Shown here piece after piece: positions 18,404 to 28,898 of a stretch of 64,000 nucleotides of DNA. The position numbers were made by a program, and so were the translations under genes. The stretch's first letter is position 1, and each line of letters starts with the position of its first letter. The stretch is from Mesorhizobium tamadayense (lineage in GTDB: Bacteria > Pseudomonadota > Alphaproteobacteria > Rhizobiales > Rhizobiaceae), in the NCBI RefSeq assembly GCF_003863365.1, contig NZ_RQXT01000002.1:1-64000 (forward strand), written 5' to 3'. The notes under the pieces are model-generated. The model searched no databases. It saw only the letters and a list, made by a program, of their open reading frames with translations, and had not been told where the DNA came from.

Positions 18404-18405
18404 GC

Positions 18406-20487
18406 TTATTCCGCCGCCTGCTTGAAGCCGCTCTTGGCCAGCGCAGAGCACTCGGCCATCACGGCCGATGCCCGCGCGATCGGGTTGGTCAGATAGAAGT
18501 CCTTCACCGGCGAGGTGAAAGTGCCCTTGTTCAGCCTGCCGCCGAGCTTTGCCGCCCTGGCGATGTCGTCGGCGCTGCCGGCCAGGACCCGGTCGATGCG
18601 GGTGAGATGCGGATATTCGCCATAGAGCTTGGCGCGCAACTGCGCCAGCGAATCGAACGGCAGCTTCTTGCCGAGCACATCCGACAGCGCCCTTAAGATC
18701 GCCCAATCCTCGCGCGCCTCGCCCGGGGCGAAGCCAGCGCGATTGGTCTGCTGCACGCGGCCTTCCGTGTTGACATAGGTGCCGGACTTTTCGGTGTAGG
18801 CCGCGGCCGGCAGGATGACGTTGGCGCGGTGCGCGCCGGCATCGCCATGCGTGCCGATATAGACGACGAAGGCGCCGCCGGTCTTGGCCATGTCGATCTC
18901 GTCGGCGCCAAGCAGGAACAAAAGATCCGTCCCGCCCAGCATGCCGGCGACGTTCTTGCCGCCCTCGCCCGGTACGAAGCCGATGTCGAGCCCGCCGACG
19001 CGGCCGGCCGCATTATGGAGCACGGCAAAGCCGTTCCAGTCGGCCGTAACGGCCTCGACTGCGCTCGCCAGCCTGGCCGCCTGGCCGAGCACGGCAGCGC
19101 CGTCGGCGCGCGCCAGCGCGCCCTGGCCGATGATGATCAGCGGATGCGTCGCCTTCTTCAGCACCTCGAAGAACTTGCCGTTGCCCTCAGCCAGGTCCTT
19201 CAGCGATTCCGGACCTGCGCCGATGAGCTCGTAGTCATAGCGTGTGTCGCCGATCTCGCCGATGACGCCGACCGGCAGGTTGCCGACGCGCCAGCGCTTG
19301 CGGATGCGGGCATTGAGCACCGAGGCCTCGAAGCGCGGATTGGCGCCGATGATCAGCACCGCGTCGGCCTGCTCGATCCCCTCGATGGTCGGATTGAAGA
19401 TGTAGCTCGCGCGGCCGAGCGACGGATCGAGCGCAGCGCCATCCTGGCGGCAGTCGATATTCTTCGAGCCGAGCGCGCCCATCAGCAACTTGAGCGCATA
19501 GATTTCCTCGACCGCGGCGAGGTCGCCGGCAATGGCGCCGATGCGCTCGGGCGCGGTCTTGCCCACCTCGTCCTTGATCGCCGCGAAGGCTTCCGCCCAG
19601 CTTGCCGGGGCGAGCTTACCGTTCTTGCGAACGTAAGGACGATCGAGACGCTGTGTGCGCAGGCCGTCCCAGATGAAGCGGGTCTTGTCGGAAATCCACT
19701 CCTCGTTCACCGCCTCGTTGACGCGCGGCAGGATGCGCATCACCTCACGGCCTCTCGAATCGACGCGGATCGCCGAGCCCACGGCATCCATGACGTCGAT
19801 CGATTCCGTCTTGGTGAGCTCCCACGGCCGCGCCTGGAAAGCGAACGGCTTGGAGGTCAGCGCGCCGACCGGGCAGAGATCGATGACATTGCCCTGCAGC
19901 TCCGACGTCATCGCCTGTTCGAGATAGGTGGTGATCTCGGCGTCCTCGCCGCGGCCGATCAGGCCGAGCTCGGAAATGCCGGCGACTTCGGTGGTGAAGC
20001 GGACGCAGCGCGTGCAATGGATGCAGCGGTTCATCACCGTCTTGACCAGCGGGCCGATATATTTGTCTTCGACCGCGCGCTTGTTCTCGTGATAGCGCGA
20101 AGAATCGACGCCGAAGGCCATCGCCTGGTCCTGTAGGTCGCATTCGCCGCCCTGGTCGCAGATCGGGCAATCCAGCGGGTGGTTGATCAGCAGGAACTCC
20201 ATCACGCCTTCGCGGGCCTTCTTGACCATCGGCGTGTTGGTGAAGATTTCGGGCGACTCGCCATTCGGGCCGGGGCGCAGGTCGCGCACGCCCATGGCGC
20301 AGGAGGCCTGCGGCTTGGGCGGGCCGCCCTTCACCTCGATCAGGCACATGCGGCAATTGCCGGCGATCGACAGCCGCTCGTGGTAGCAGAAGCGCGGCAC
20401 TTCCGCGCCGGCGTCCTCGGCCGCCTGCAGCAGCGTGTAATGGTCGGGTACCGTGATCTCTTTCCCGTCGACCTTAAGCTTTGCCAT
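18406..20487 (-). CDS. nuoG: NADH-quinone oxidoreductase subunit G
   Basis: 693-aa iron-sulfur subunit. The N-terminal [2Fe-2S] ferredoxin fold shows [15 protein letters not shown] (about residues 34-48). The His-containing N5 motif [17 protein letters not shown] and the [4Fe-4S] N4 ligands [10 protein letters not shown] follow. The C-terminal part is the degenerate molybdopterin-oxidoreductase domain. The [10 protein letters not shown] start at 20487 is chosen; the frame is open 30 nt further. Separated from nuoF by the HhH-domain ORF. Confidence 0.97.
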   Translation of the reverse strand: MAKLKVDGKEITVPDHYTLLQAAEDAGAEVPRFCYHERLSIAGNCRMCLIEVKGGPPKPQASCAMGVRDLRPGPNGESPEIFTNTPMVKKAREGVMEFLLINHPLDCPICDQGGECDLQDQAMAFGVDSSRYHENKRAVEDKYIGPLVKTVMNRCIHCTRCVRFTTEVAGISELGLIGRGEDAEITTYLEQAMTSELQGNVIDLCPVGALTSKPFAFQARPWELTKTESIDVMDAVGSAIRVDSRGREVMRILPRVNEAVNEEWISDKTRFIWDGLRTQRLDRPYVRKNGKLAPASWAEAFAAIKDEVGKTAPERIGAIAGDLAAVEEIYALKLLMGALGSKNIDCRQDGAALDPSLGRASYIFNPTIEGIEQADAVLIIGANPRFEASVLNARIRKRWRVGNLPVGVIGEIGDTRYDYELIGAGPESLKDLAEGNGKFFEVLKKATHPLIIIGQGALARADGAAVLGQAARLASAVEAVTADWNGFAVLHNAAGRVGGLDIGFVPGEGGKNVAGMLGGTDLLFLLGADEIDMAKTGGAFVVYIGTHGDAGAHRANVILPAAAYTEKSGTYVNTEGRVQQTNRAGFAPGEAREDWAILRALSDVLGKKLPFDSLAQLRAKLYGEYPHLTRIDRVLAGSADDIARAAKLGGRLNKGTFTSPVKDFYLTNPIARASAVMAECSALAKSGFKQAAE

Positions 20488-20556
20488 TCGCCTCAAACCT
20501 CTGCGGATTTCCCGCAATCTCTCTTTCCGGGCCCGACTGGCGCCGCGCCCGGCATT

Positions 20557-21243
20557 TCATCTCACTTCGCGGCCCAGCGCCGCCGCTTGGGCAGTCCAGT
20601 CGTCACGGCCGATGCGGCCGGCAAGCGACAGGTAATCCTCAACCCAGGCAACCTCTTCCGACGTCCAGGCGGCGATCTGGCCATAGGTCCAGATGCCAAG
20701 ACCGTTCAGCACTTTCTCCAGCTTGGGCCCGATGCCCGAGATCGCCTTCAGGTCCGAAGGCTTCGCCGGCTTCTCGATCGCCTTGGGCTGCCTGAAATCT
20801 TCCGGCATCAGCCCGGTCGCGGCCGTTTCGGCAACCGTGTCGGCGCCGGTCGAATCCTGCACCTTCTCGGCAGTGGTCGCCGCAATGTCGGTCATGTCCC
20901 TGGCGAAGGTCTGCGCCTCGGCGATCAGCGTCTCGGTCGCCTTGCGGGCCTTGGAGGAATTGGCAGCGGCTTCGGTCTGCGCCTCGAGGTCGTCGAGGAA
21001 CGGCTGGAGCATGCGCTGCGAGGCTTCGATGGCGCCGGAGAGCGCGCCCATCCAGACACCAAGCGCGTGATTGGCAAGACCGATGCCGAGCGCCGACATC
21101 GCCGCCGTGCCCGCGACAGGATGCGCCATGAGGTTGACGGCGCTGGCCATCTCCTTCGGCATCATCTTTGTCAGGTCCTGATTCATCTTCTCGAGTTGGT
21201 CCAAATAAGGCATCAGCGGGTAGGCTATCGAATACGGCGCCAT
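20557..21243 (-). CDS. HhH-domain protein inserted between nuoF and nuoG
   Basis: 228 aa. Residues 1-130 are Ala/Met-rich helices, phasin-like in look (LDQLEKMNQDLTKMMP, LANHALGVWMGALSGAIEAS). The last 65 residues form a helix-hairpin-helix-like module (LKAISGIGPKLEKVLNGLG, then GRIGRDDW). The same module ends NuoE ([19 protein letters not shown]...GRIERDDW). AGGAG sits 6 nt before the ATG at 21243 but only 1 nt before the ATG at 21249, so 21243 is the likely start. Often labelled NADH-ubiquinone dehydrogenase in Rhizobiales from its position; a role in complex I assembly or stability is inference. Confidence 0.8.
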   Translation of the reverse strand: MAPYSIAYPLMPYLDQLEKMNQDLTKMMPKEMASAVNLMAHPVAGTAAMSALGIGLANHALGVWMGALSGAIEASQRMLQPFLDDLEAQTEAAANSSKARKATETLIAEAQTFARDMTDIAATTAEKVQDSTGADTVAETAATGLMPEDFRQPKAIEKPAKPSDLKAISGIGPKLEKVLNGLGIWTYGQIAAWTSEEVAWVEDYLSLAGRIGRDDWTAQAAALGREVR

Positions 21244-21319
21244 AGACATCTCCTGGTCGTTTCTTCGTACGCCCCGCCCCTGCTTTTCCGTCCCGGGCTA
21301 TTGCCCGTCTTCACAAATA

Positions 21320-22624
21320 TTATTCCGCCGCCACCATCACCGGCTCGACCCGGTGCGCGTTGCGCGAAAACTCGTCGATGCGGCGCTCCACCTCGCCGCG
21401 GAAATGCCGCATCAGGCCCTGGATCGGCCAGGCCGCCGCGTCGCCCAACGCGCAGATCGTGTGGCCCTCGACCTGCTTGGTGACGTCGAGCAGCATGTCG
21501 ATCTCACGCTTCTGTGCCTCGCCGCGCACCAGGCGCTCCATCACCCGCCACATCCACCCGGTGCCTTCGCGGCACGGCGTGCACTGGCCGCAGCTCTCAT
21601 GCTTGTAGAAGTAGGACAGCCTGGCGATCGCCTTCACGATATCGGTCGACTTGTCCATGACGATGACAGCCGCGGTGCCGAGGCCGGATTTCAGGTCGCG
21701 CAACGCGTCGAAATCCATCGGCGCCTCGATGATCTGCGCTGCCGGCACCAGCGGCACCGAGGCGCCGCCCGGGATGACTGCGAGCAGATTGTCCCAGCCG
21801 CCGCGGATGCCGCCGCAATGCGTCTCGATCAACTCGCGGAACGGGATCGACATCGCCTCTTCGACCGTGCACGGATTGTTGACGTGGCCGGAGACGCAGA
21901 ACAGCTTGGTGCCGGCGTTGTTCGGCCGGCCGAAGGACGAGAACCAGGCCGCGCCGCGGCGCAGGATCGTCGGCGCCACCGCGATCGATTCGACGTTGTT
22001 GACCGTGGTCGGACAGCCATAGAGGCCGACATTGGCCGGGAAAGGCGGCTTCAGCCGCGGCTGGCCCTTCTTGCCCTCGAGGCTTTCGAGCAGCGCAGTC
22101 TCCTCGCCGCAGATATAGGCGCCGGCGCCATGATGCATATAGATGTCGAAGTCGTAGCCCGACGTGTTGTTCTTGCCGATGAGCTTTGCCGCATAGGCCT
22201 CGTCGATGGCCCGCTGCAGCGCCTCGCGCTCGCGGATGAACTCGCCGCGCACATAGATGTAGGCGGCGATCGCGCCCATGGCGAAGCCGGCGACCAGCGC
22301 GCCTTCGACCAGCGTGTGCGGATCGTTGCGCAGGATGTCGCGGTCCTTGCAGGTGCCGGGCTCGGATTCGTCGGCATTGATGACGAGATAGCTCGGCCGC
22401 CCGTCGCTCTGCTTGGGCATGAACGACCATTTCAAGCCGGTCGGGAAGCCGGCGCCGCCGCGGCCGCGCAGGCCCGATGCCTTCATCTCGTTGACGATCC
22501 AGTCGCGCCCCTTGGCCATGATGCCGGATGTATCGTCCCAGATGCCGCGCGCCTGCGCTCCGGCCAGCGACTTGTCGAACAGGCCGTAGATGTTGGTGAA
22601 GATGCGGTCTTTGTCCTGAAGCAT
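21320..22624 (-). CDS. nuoF: NADH-quinone oxidoreductase subunit F (NADH/FMN site)
   Basis: 434 aa. Binds NADH, FMN and the N3 [4Fe-4S] cluster. The Gly-rich FMN/NADH site is [18 protein letters not shown] (about residues 52-69); [15 protein letters not shown] follows; the cluster motif is [13 protein letters not shown] (about 342-354) with the fourth Cys in [22 protein letters not shown] at 22624 fits the family start. It follows nuoE by 10 nt. Confidence 0.97.
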   Translation of the reverse strand: MLQDKDRIFTNIYGLFDKSLAGAQARGIWDDTSGIMAKGRDWIVNEMKASGLRGRGGAGFPTGLKWSFMPKQSDGRPSYLVINADESEPGTCKDRDILRNDPHTLVEGALVAGFAMGAIAAYIYVRGEFIREREALQRAIDEAYAAKLIGKNNTSGYDFDIYMHHGAGAYICGEETALLESLEGKKGQPRLKPPFPANVGLYGCPTTVNNVESIAVAPTILRRGAAWFSSFGRPNNAGTKLFCVSGHVNNPCTVEEAMSIPFRELIETHCGGIRGGWDNLLAVIPGGASVPLVPAAQIIEAPMDFDALRDLKSGLGTAAVIVMDKSTDIVKAIARLSYFYKHESCGQCTPCREGTGWMWRVMERLVRGEAQKREIDMLLDVTKQVEGHTICALGDAAAWPIQGLMRHFRGEVERRIDEFSRNAHRVEPVMVAAE

Positions 22625-22634
22625 TGTTCGTCCC

Positions 22635-23924
22635 TCAGACCGGCTTCTTGCCGAAGACGCGGATGTACTCGGCGACACCGCCCTTGGCGAGCGCCTTGGC
22701 CTGCCTCACCCAGTCGTCGCGCTCGATGCGACCGCGGAAATTGAGATAGCCGTCCACCCATTCGCGCTCGGCCTTCTTCCACGAGGCGACCTGGGCGAAG
22801 GTGTAGATGCCCAGCGAATGCAAGGTGCCCTCGATCTTCGGCCCGACGCCGGAGATCAGCTTGAGGTCGTCGACCGCCGCCGGGCGCTCGATGCCGGCCG
22901 GACGGTTCTTGTCCTCGAGCGAAGGTTTTGCCGTTTTGGCCACGGGCTGCTTGGCTTCCGGCGACTTGAAGGCCGACGCCGGCTCCGCCTTGGCCATCGG
23001 CCCGCTGCGCGGCTTCGAAACCGCCTCGACTTCCGGAGAAGCCTGGTTGGCATTGGCAGCGGAGTGGCGTGGGGCCCTGACGCTGGCCGCCTTCTCCGTG
23101 GCGGGCGAGACCTTGACCGGCGACGGAGTCGTCAACGCCGGGCTTGTCTCGGGCGCATCGGTCTTCGGCTTGCTGGATTTCGACGGTGCTACCGGGCCGG
23201 AAGGCGCCGGCGTGGCCGGAGCCTGCGACACGACGGCAGCGTGTGCGGCGGCCTCCTTGGCCGCTTTCGCGGCAGCTTTGGCTCCCTTGTCGCGAGTGGA
23301 CTTCAGGATCGCCTTCTCGCTCTTCAGCGTCGTCAGCCCGGTCGCCGGCTCGGAACCGGTGCGGCCGTTCTGCGGACCCGGCTTGACCGAGGCGCCCTTG
23401 CCCGCTTCATAGAGATCGATGATCTCGGCCAGGCGCTCCGGCGTCAAATCCTCGAAGGTGTCCTTGAAGATCATCACCATCGGCGCGTTGACGCAGGCGC
23501 CGAGGCATTCGACCTCCTCCCACGACAGCGTGCCCTTGTCGTTGGTGTGGAACTGGTCGTGATGGATCTTCGAGCGGCAGACATCCATCAGCGCTTCCGA
23601 GCCGCGCAGCATGCAGGGCGTGGTGCCGCAGACCTGGATATGCGCGCGGGTGCCTACCGGATTGAGCTGGTACTGCGTATAGAAGGTTGCGACCTCGAGG
23701 CCGCGGATGCGCGGCATGCCGAGCATGTCGGAGATCGTCTCGATCGCCGCCTTCGTCACCCAGCCTTCCTGTTCCTGCGCCAGCATCAGCAAGGGGATGA
23801 TGGCCGACTGCTCGCGTCCCTTCGGATATTTGTTGATCCACTGCCTGGCCGCAGCCGCGTTCGCCTTGTTGAAGGCGAAGGAGGCTGGCTGGACGCTGGC
23901 ATCTGCGAGACGGCGGACTGACAT
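22635..23924 (-). CDS. nuoE: NADH-quinone oxidoreductase subunit E with C-terminal HhH extension
   Basis: 429 aa, against about 160-220 for ordinary NuoE. Residues 1-195 are the thioredoxin-like [2Fe-2S] subunit (ligands in [11 protein letters not shown] and [10 protein letters not shown]). A low-complexity Ala/Pro/Lys/Ser linker covers about 196-350. Residues about 355-429 are an HhH-like module ([19 protein letters not shown]...GRIERDDW) homologous to the end of the neighbouring ORF 20557-21243. The start follows the nuoD stop directly (TAAATG). The extension is probably a tethered interaction module; its function is not known to me. Confidence 0.93.
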   Translation of the reverse strand: MSVRRLADASVQPASFAFNKANAAAARQWINKYPKGREQSAIIPLLMLAQEQEGWVTKAAIETISDMLGMPRIRGLEVATFYTQYQLNPVGTRAHIQVCGTTPCMLRGSEALMDVCRSKIHHDQFHTNDKGTLSWEEVECLGACVNAPMVMIFKDTFEDLTPERLAEIIDLYEAGKGASVKPGPQNGRTGSEPATGLTTLKSEKAILKSTRDKGAKAAAKAAKEAAAHAAVVSQAPATPAPSGPVAPSKSSKPKTDAPETSPALTTPSPVKVSPATEKAASVRAPRHSAANANQASPEVEAVSKPRSGPMAKAEPASAFKSPEAKQPVAKTAKPSLEDKNRPAGIERPAAVDDLKLISGVGPKIEGTLHSLGIYTFAQVASWKKAEREWVDGYLNFRGRIERDDWVRQAKALAKGGVAEYIRVFGKKPV

Positions 23925-25115
23925 TTAGCGATCGACCTCACCAAACACGATGTCGAGGGAGCCAAGCACGGCGGTGACGTCGGCCAGCATGTGGCCACGG
24001 CAAAGGAAATCCATGGCCTGGAGATGCGCGAAGCCCGGCGCGCGCAGCTTGCAGCGGTAGGGCTTGTTGGTGCCGTCGGAGACGAGATAGACGCCGAACT
24101 CGCCCTTGGGCGCTTCCACCGCCGCATAGACTTCGCCCGCCGGCACGCGGTAGCCCTCGGTATAAAGCTTGAAATGATGGATCAGCGCTTCCATCGAGCG
24201 CTTCATCGCCGCGCGCTTCGGCGGCACCACCTTGCCGTCGAGGTTAGACACCGGGCCGGTGCCCTCCTTGCCGAGCAGAAGATCGACGCACTGGCGCATG
24301 ATCTTCGCCGACTGGCGCATCTCTTCCATACGCACGAGGTAGCGGTCGAAGCAGTCGCCGTTCTTGCCGATCGGGATATCGAAATCCATCTCGGAATAGC
24401 ATTCATAGGGCTGCGCCTTGCGCAGGTCCCAGGCCGCACCGGAGCCGCGCACCATCACGCCGGAAAAGCCCCAGGCCCAGGCGTCGGCCAGCGACACCGT
24501 GCCGATATCGACATTGCGCTGCTTGAAGATGCGGTTGGGCGTGAGCAGCGCGTCAAGATCGTCGATCGACTTCAAGAACGGGTCGATCCACTTGCCGATG
24601 TCCTCGATCAGCTTCTGCGGCAAGTCCTGGTGCACGCCGCCCGGGCGGAAATAGGCCGCGTGCATGCGCGAGCCGGAAGCGCGCTCGTAAAACACCATAA
24701 GCTTTTCGCGCTCGACGAAACCCCACAGCGGCGGGGTCAGCGCACCGACGTCCATCGCCTGCGTCGTCACATTGAGGATGTGCGACATGATGCGGCCCAT
24801 CTCGGAATAGAGCACGCGGATCACCTGACCGCGCTTCGGCACCTCGATGCCGAGCAGCCGCTCGGCGGCCAGCGCGAAGGCATGCTCCTGGTTCATCGGC
24901 GCGCAATAGTCGAGCCGGTCGAGATAGGGCACCGCCTGCAGGTAGGTCTTGGCCTCGATCAGCTTCTCGGTGCCGCGATGGAGCAAGCCGATATGCGGAT
25001 CGACACGGTCGACCACCTCGCCGTCCAGCTCAAGGACGAGCCTCAAAACACCGTGCGCTGCAGGGTGTTGAGGCCCAAAGTTAATGTTGAAATTGCGGAC
25101 GGAGGTCTCAGCCAT
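23925..25115 (-). CDS. nuoD: NADH-quinone oxidoreductase subunit D
   Basis: 396-aa 49-kDa-type subunit that forms the quinone-binding cavity with NuoB. Motifs: [21 protein letters not shown] (about residues 12-32, with the quinone His), [12 protein letters not shown], and a C-terminus ending DIVFGEVDR. Starts immediately after the nuoC stop (TAAATG at 25113-25118). Confidence 0.97.
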   Translation of the reverse strand: MAETSVRNFNINFGPQHPAAHGVLRLVLELDGEVVDRVDPHIGLLHRGTEKLIEAKTYLQAVPYLDRLDYCAPMNQEHAFALAAERLLGIEVPKRGQVIRVLYSEMGRIMSHILNVTTQAMDVGALTPPLWGFVEREKLMVFYERASGSRMHAAYFRPGGVHQDLPQKLIEDIGKWIDPFLKSIDDLDALLTPNRIFKQRNVDIGTVSLADAWAWGFSGVMVRGSGAAWDLRKAQPYECYSEMDFDIPIGKNGDCFDRYLVRMEEMRQSAKIMRQCVDLLLGKEGTGPVSNLDGKVVPPKRAAMKRSMEALIHHFKLYTEGYRVPAGEVYAAVEAPKGEFGVYLVSDGTNKPYRCKLRAPGFAHLQAMDFLCRGHMLADVTAVLGSLDIVFGEVDR

Positions 25116-25718
25116 TTACTGCTTTGCCTTTTCGTCCCCCGGCAGGACGTAGTCCGTCCCTTCCCAAGGAGATAGAAAATCGAAATTGCGGAATTCCTGC
25201 TTGAGCTCGACCGGCTCGTAGATAACCCGCTTGGCCTCGTCGTCGTAGCGAACTTCGACGAAGCCGGTCAGCGGGAAATCCTTGCGCAGCGGATGCCCGT
25301 CGAAGCCGTAGTCGGTCAGGATGCGGCGCAGGTCCGGATGGCCGGAGAACAGCACGCCATAGAGGTCGTAGGTCTCGCGTTCGAACCAGTCGGCGCCGGG
25401 ATAGACGGCGGTCAGCGACGGCACCAGCGTCTCCTCGTCGGCCTGGACCTTGAGCCGGATGCGGACGTTCTGCTTCGGCGACAGAAGGTGATAGACGACG
25501 TCGAAGCGCTTGGCCCGCGACGGATAGTCCGCGCCGCAGATGTCGATGATCGAGATGAACTGGCAGCGCGGGTCGTCGCGCAGGAAGGTCGCCACCTCGA
25601 TCAGATTGCCCGGCTCGACGGGAACCGTCAGCTCGCCATAGGCAAGCACGGCTTCGCCGATGCGGCCGGAGAGCTTCTCGCCGAGATAGGTGGAGAGTTC
25701 GTTCAGCGCCAAGGTCAT
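25116..25718 (-). CDS. nuoC: NADH-quinone oxidoreductase subunit C
   Basis: 200-aa 30-kDa-type subunit of the peripheral arm. Signature [38 protein letters not shown] (family motif E-R-E-x-x-D-L-Y-G, about residues 118-155). The frame is open to 25889 through nuo[14 protein letters not shown] at 25718 matches homologues and lies 4 nt after the nuoB stop. Not fused to nuoD, unlike enterobacteria. Confidence 0.96.
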   Translation of the reverse strand: MTLALNELSTYLGEKLSGRIGEAVLAYGELTVPVEPGNLIEVATFLRDDPRCQFISIIDICGADYPSRAKRFDVVYHLLSPKQNVRIRLKVQADEETLVPSLTAVYPGADWFERETYDLYGVLFSGHPDLRRILTDYGFDGHPLRKDFPLTGFVEVRYDDEAKRVIYEPVELKQEFRNFDFLSPWEGTDYVLPGDEKAKQ

Positions 25719-25722
25719 CGGC

Positions 25723-26304
25723 TCACCGTTCGATCGTGCCGGTGCGGCGGATCTTCTTCTGCAACAGAAGAATGCCGTAGAGCAGCGCTTCCGCGCTCGG
25801 CGGGCAGCCGGGCACATAGATGTCGACCGGCACGATGCGGTCGCAGCCGCGCACCACCGAATAGGAATAGTGATAGTAGCCGCCGCCATTGGCGCAGGAA
25901 CCCATCGAGATGACGTATCGGGGCTCCGGCATCTGGTCGTAGACCTTGCGCAGCGCCGGCGCCATCTTGTTGGTCAGCGTGCCGGCCACGATCATGATGT
26001 CGGACTGGCGCGGGGACGCGCGCGGCGCGACGCCGAAGCGCTCTGAATCATAGCGCGGCATCGAGGTGTGGATCATCTCGACCGCGCAGCAGGCGAGGCC
26101 GAAGGTCATGAACATCAGCGAGCCGCTGCGCGCCCAGGTGATCAGCGCTTCAGTGGAGGTGACAAGAAAGCCCTTGTCGGCCAGCTCGTTGTTGATTTCG
26201 AGGAAGAAGGGATCGTCCTCCCCTACCGGCCTGCCGGTGTTGGGGTCGATGATGCCTTTGGGCTTCGGCGCGACGAGGGTGCCTGAACTGTCGTTCAATC
26301 CCAT
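25723..26304 (-). CDS. nuoB: NADH-quinone oxidoreductase subunit B
   Basis: 193 aa, PSST-type subunit holding cluster N2. The tandem Cys motif is in [15 protein letters not shown]; the other ligands are in [19 protein letters not shown] and [22 protein letters not shown] lies 7 nt before the ATG at 26304 (MGLNDSSG), so this start is preferred over the in-frame ATG at 26325. The start overlaps the 3' end of nuoA by 10 nt. Confidence 0.97.
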   Translation of the reverse strand: MGLNDSSGTLVAPKPKGIIDPNTGRPVGEDDPFFLEINNELADKGFLVTSTEALITWARSGSLMFMTFGLACCAVEMIHTSMPRYDSERFGVAPRASPRQSDIMIVAGTLTNKMAPALRKVYDQMPEPRYVISMGSCANGGGYYHYSYSVVRGCDRIVPVDIYVPGCPPSAEALLYGILLLQKKIRRTGTIER

Positions 26305-26660
26305 TCCAGCGCTCCTTTTTTCCATTCATAGGCAAAGCCGATGGTCAGCACCGCTAGGAACACCATCATCGACCAGAAGCCGAGCATGCCGAGCTTGGAG
26401 AAGGACACCGCCCAGGGAAACAGGAAGGCGACCTCGAGGTCGAAGATGATGAACAGGATCGACACCAGGTAGAAGCGGATGTCGAACTTCATGCGGGCGT
26501 CGTCGAACGAGTTGAACCCGCATTCATAGGCGGAGAGCTTTTCCGGGTCGGGATTGCGGTAGGCCACCAGGAACGGCGCGACGATAAGCGCGAGACCGAC
26601 GACCATCGCCACTGCGATGAACAGGACGATGGGCAGATACGAACTTAGGAGTGCGCTCAT
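26295..26660 (-). CDS. nuoA: NADH-quinone oxidoreductase subunit A
   Basis: 121 aa with three TM helices and the conserved loop [27 protein letters not shown] (about residues 40-66) that contacts the quinone site. First gene of the nuo operon; AAGGA lies upstream of the ATG at 26660. The promoter should lie in 26661-26996, but I see no convincing -35/-10 pair. Confidence 0.97.
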   Translation of the reverse strand: MSALLSSYLPIVLFIAVAMVVGLALIVAPFLVAYRNPDPEKLSAYECGFNSFDDARMKFDIRFYLVSILFIIFDLEVAFLFPWAVSFSKLGMLGFWSMMVFLAVLTIGFAYEWKKGALEWD

Positions 26661-26996
26661 GCGGCGACTTTCCTTCGGCGGGCCAGTTCACTTTGATTAC
26701 AGCAACGGACTCTAATGCGGAAGCGTGACAGTTTAACCCGCTGAACCGTTTTAAGGACCCTATGCTGCGACGCGGCGAGGGTTAGCGCAGCGGTTTCGGC
26801 GAAGCAAGTCAAACCTTGTTCAAAATCCGGCCCTGGACGCCATATCGGAAGAAACTGGTCCGATCCGCTCCTGTTTGATTTCCTTCACTTTTTACTCCAC
26901 TTTTCTCTCCTGACATATCTCCCGCCATTTGCCTGCTAGCATGGCCGGAATCACCGGCTGGAAGTCAGGTAAACGGATCGAGGCAAAGGCACCTTG
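26661..26996. other. Divergent intergenic region between nuoA and the ycaQ-like gene
   Basis: This 336-bp region separates two divergent genes and must hold the nuo promoter (minus) and the ycaQ promoter (plus). I find no ORF with a plausible ribosome binding site, no terminator and no strong palindrome. It is AT-richer near 26860-26930. Confidence 0.6.
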
Positions 26997-28196
26997 ATGA
27001 AGGAAAAAATCTCTCTTCGCATGGCCAGGCGCATCGCGCTCGGCGCGCAGGGCTTTACGGATCCTCGCCCGGGCGGCGAGCCCAATCGTCGGCACCTCGC
27101 CCGCGTGCTCTCCCGAACCGGGCTGCTCCAGATCGATTCCGTCAGCGCGGTTGTGCGCGCCCACTACATGCCGCTCTATTCGCGCCTCGGCCCCTACCCG
27201 CTTGCGCTGCTCGACAACGCGGCGCTCACCCGCAAGCGCGCCGTATTTGAATATTGGGCGCATGAGGCGTCCTTCTTGCCGGTCGAGACCTACCCGTTGA
27301 TGCGCTGGCGCATGCAGCGCGCCGAGCAAGGCGAGGAAATGTATCTTGGCCTGGCCAAATGGGGCCGCGAGCGCAAGGAGATGATCGACGAAATCTACAG
27401 GGAAATTGCCGAGCGTGGGCCGATCGCCGCCTCAGACATCGAGGGCCACAAGGGCAATGGCGGCTGGTGGGGCTGGAGCGAGGCCAAGCATGCCTTCGAA
27501 TGGCTGTTCTGGGCCGGGCGCATCACCACCGCCTACCGGCGCGGCTTCGAACGCTATTACGACCTGCCGGAGCGCGTGCTGCCGCAGGCTGTGCTCGATC
27601 TGCCGGTGCCGTCGGTCGAGGACGCCCATCGCGAGCTGCTGCGCATTTCCGCCCGTGCCCATGGCATTGCCACTTATGGCGACCTGCGTGACTATTTCCG
27701 CCTGGCGCCGGGCGATACGAAAGACCGCATTGAGGAACTGGTCGAGGCGGGCGAGCTGCTGCCGATGAAGGTCGAAGGCTGGGACAAGACCGCCTACCTC
27801 CATAAAGACGCTCGCTTTCCGCGCCGGATCGAGGCGCGCGCCCTGCTCGCTCCGTTCGATCCGCTGGTCTTCGAACGCACCCGGACGGAAAAGCTCTTCA
27901 GCTTCCGCTACCGCATCGAGATCTACACGCCGGCCGAAAAACGCCAATATGGCTATTACGTGCTGCCGTTCCTGCTCGGCGACCGGATCGTGGCCCGCGT
28001 CGATCTGAGAGCCGATCGTCCGGCGGGCGTGCTGCGTGTCCACGCCGCCTACGCCGAAGCCGGCGCACCGGCCGAAACGACAGCCCAATTGGTCGAAGAG
28101 CTGAAGCAGATGCAAGCCTGGCTCGGCCTGGAGAGCATCGAAGTGACGCCGGCTGGTGACCTCGGCCCGGCGCTGGCCGACATCCGGGTGTCGTAG
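26997..28196 (+). CDS. YcaQ-like winged-helix DNA glycosylase
   Basis: 399 aa, HTH_42/YcaQ (AlkZ-like) family of tandem winged-helix proteins; E. coli YcaQ unhooks DNA interstrand crosslinks. The catalytic Q-x-D motif is in GLLQIDSVSAVVRAHYMPLYSRLG (about residues 40-63). The EYWAHEASFLP and GGWWGWSEAKHAFEWLFWAGRI blocks and the RIEARALLAPFDPLVFERTRTEKLF segment fit the family. TTG-ATG at 26994-26999: the ATG at 26997 is taken as start. Monocistronic; the cobalamin riboswitch begins 42 nt after its stop. Confidence 0.88.
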   Translation: MKEKISLRMARRIALGAQGFTDPRPGGEPNRRHLARVLSRTGLLQIDSVSAVVRAHYMPLYSRLGPYPLALLDNAALTRKRAVFEYWAHEASFLPVETYPLMRWRMQRAEQGEEMYLGLAKWGRERKEMIDEIYREIAERGPIAASDIEGHKGNGGWWGWSEAKHAFEWLFWAGRITTAYRRGFERYYDLPERVLPQAVLDLPVPSVEDAHRELLRISARAHGIATYGDLRDYFRLAPGDTKDRIEELVEAGELLPMKVEGWDKTAYLHKDARFPRRIEARALLAPFDPLVFERTRTEKLFSFRYRIEIYTPAEKRQYGYYVLPFLLGDRIVARVDLRADRPAGVLRVHAAYAEAGAPAETTAQLVEELKQMQAWLGLESIEVTPAGDLGPALADIRVS

Positions 28197-28238
28197 CCGC
28201 GCGTTGACAGGCCCGCACCTGTAAGCCTAAATCCACCG

Positions 28239-28416
28239 CAGACGGTCTTCTCCCGGCAAAGGGAGGAGCCAAGAGGGAATGCGGTGCGGGACAAAATCCC
28301 AAATCCGCGGCTGTCCCCGCAACTGTAAGCGACGAGCCTCAGCCGAAAACCACTGGGATGTTCCCGGGAAGGCGGCGCCAAGGCGATGACCCGCGAGCCA
28401 GGAGACCTGCCGTCTG
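28239..28416 (+). ncRNA. Cobalamin (AdoCbl) riboswitch
   Basis: Closing stem P1 is CAGACGG (28239-28245) with CCGTCTG (28410-28416). The conserved core reads GGGAATGCGGTG, CGGCTGTCCCCGCAACTGTAAGC (about 28309-28330), then CACTGGGA...GGGAAGGCG and the B12 box GCGATGACCCGCGAGCCAGGAGACC (about 28383-28407). It senses adenosylcobalamin and should repress the cob operon that follows. Confidence 0.96.
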
Positions 28417-28435
28417 AGACTTTGAGAATCCGATC

Positions 28436-28455
28436 GCCCGGCGGGTTTTCCGGGC
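28436..28455 (+). promoter_or_regulatory. RBS-adjacent hairpin, likely riboswitch expression platform
   Basis: GCCCGG (28436-28441) and CCGGGC (28450-28455) form a small hairpin with a CGGGTTTT loop. It is directly followed by the ribosome binding site AAGGAG (28456-28461) of the first operon gene. There is no T-run, so control of translation initiation is more likely than termination. Confidence 0.6.
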
Positions 28456-28467
28456 AAGGAGCCTGTT

Positions 28468-28896
28468 TTGGATAACAACGGCAGTTTTCCGGCCAATCTA
28501 GCGGACGTTCCGTCCGAACCCGAGGACATGTTGGCGGGCGTGACGGTCATCGTCTGCTCCTCCTGCCGCGACGAGACCGGTTCGGATGCGCACCCGAGTG
28601 CCGGCGCCCTGCTGGCCGAGGACACGCGCCGCGTCGCATCGGGCGAAAACATCCGCATCCGCACCGTCGAATGCCTTGGCAATTGCAAGCGCCGCCTGAG
28701 CGCAGCGCTGCTGCGCGACGGCTGCTGGAGCTACGTCTTCGGCGACCTGGATACGACCAGCGGCGCCGACCTTATCGCCGGCGCAAAACTCTTCGCCACA
28801 TCCACCGATGGCCTCATTCCCTGGCGCGGCCGGCCCGATTCCCTCAAGCGCGGCCTCGTTGCCCGCATCCCTCCCCTCGACCTGCTGAAGGACTGA
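28468..28896 (+). CDS. DUF1636 family metal-binding protein
   Basis: 142 aa. Thioredoxin-like ferredoxin family DUF1636; the Cys pairs VCSSC (about residues 28-32) and ECLGNC (about 68-73) resemble a [2Fe-2S] or metal site. The start is TTG at 28468, placed 6 nt after AAGGAG. First gene under the cobalamin riboswitch, 2 nt before cobW. Family members usually sit beside cobW and B12 genes; a role in cobalt handling or redox is inferred only. Confidence 0.85.
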   Translation: MDNNGSFPANLADVPSEPEDMLAGVTVIVCSSCRDETGSDAHPSAGALLAEDTRRVASGENIRIRTVECLGNCKRRLSAALLRDGCWSYVFGDLDTTSGADLIAGAKLFATSTDGLIPWRGRPDSLKRGLVARIPPLDLLKD

Positions 28897-28898
28897 CC

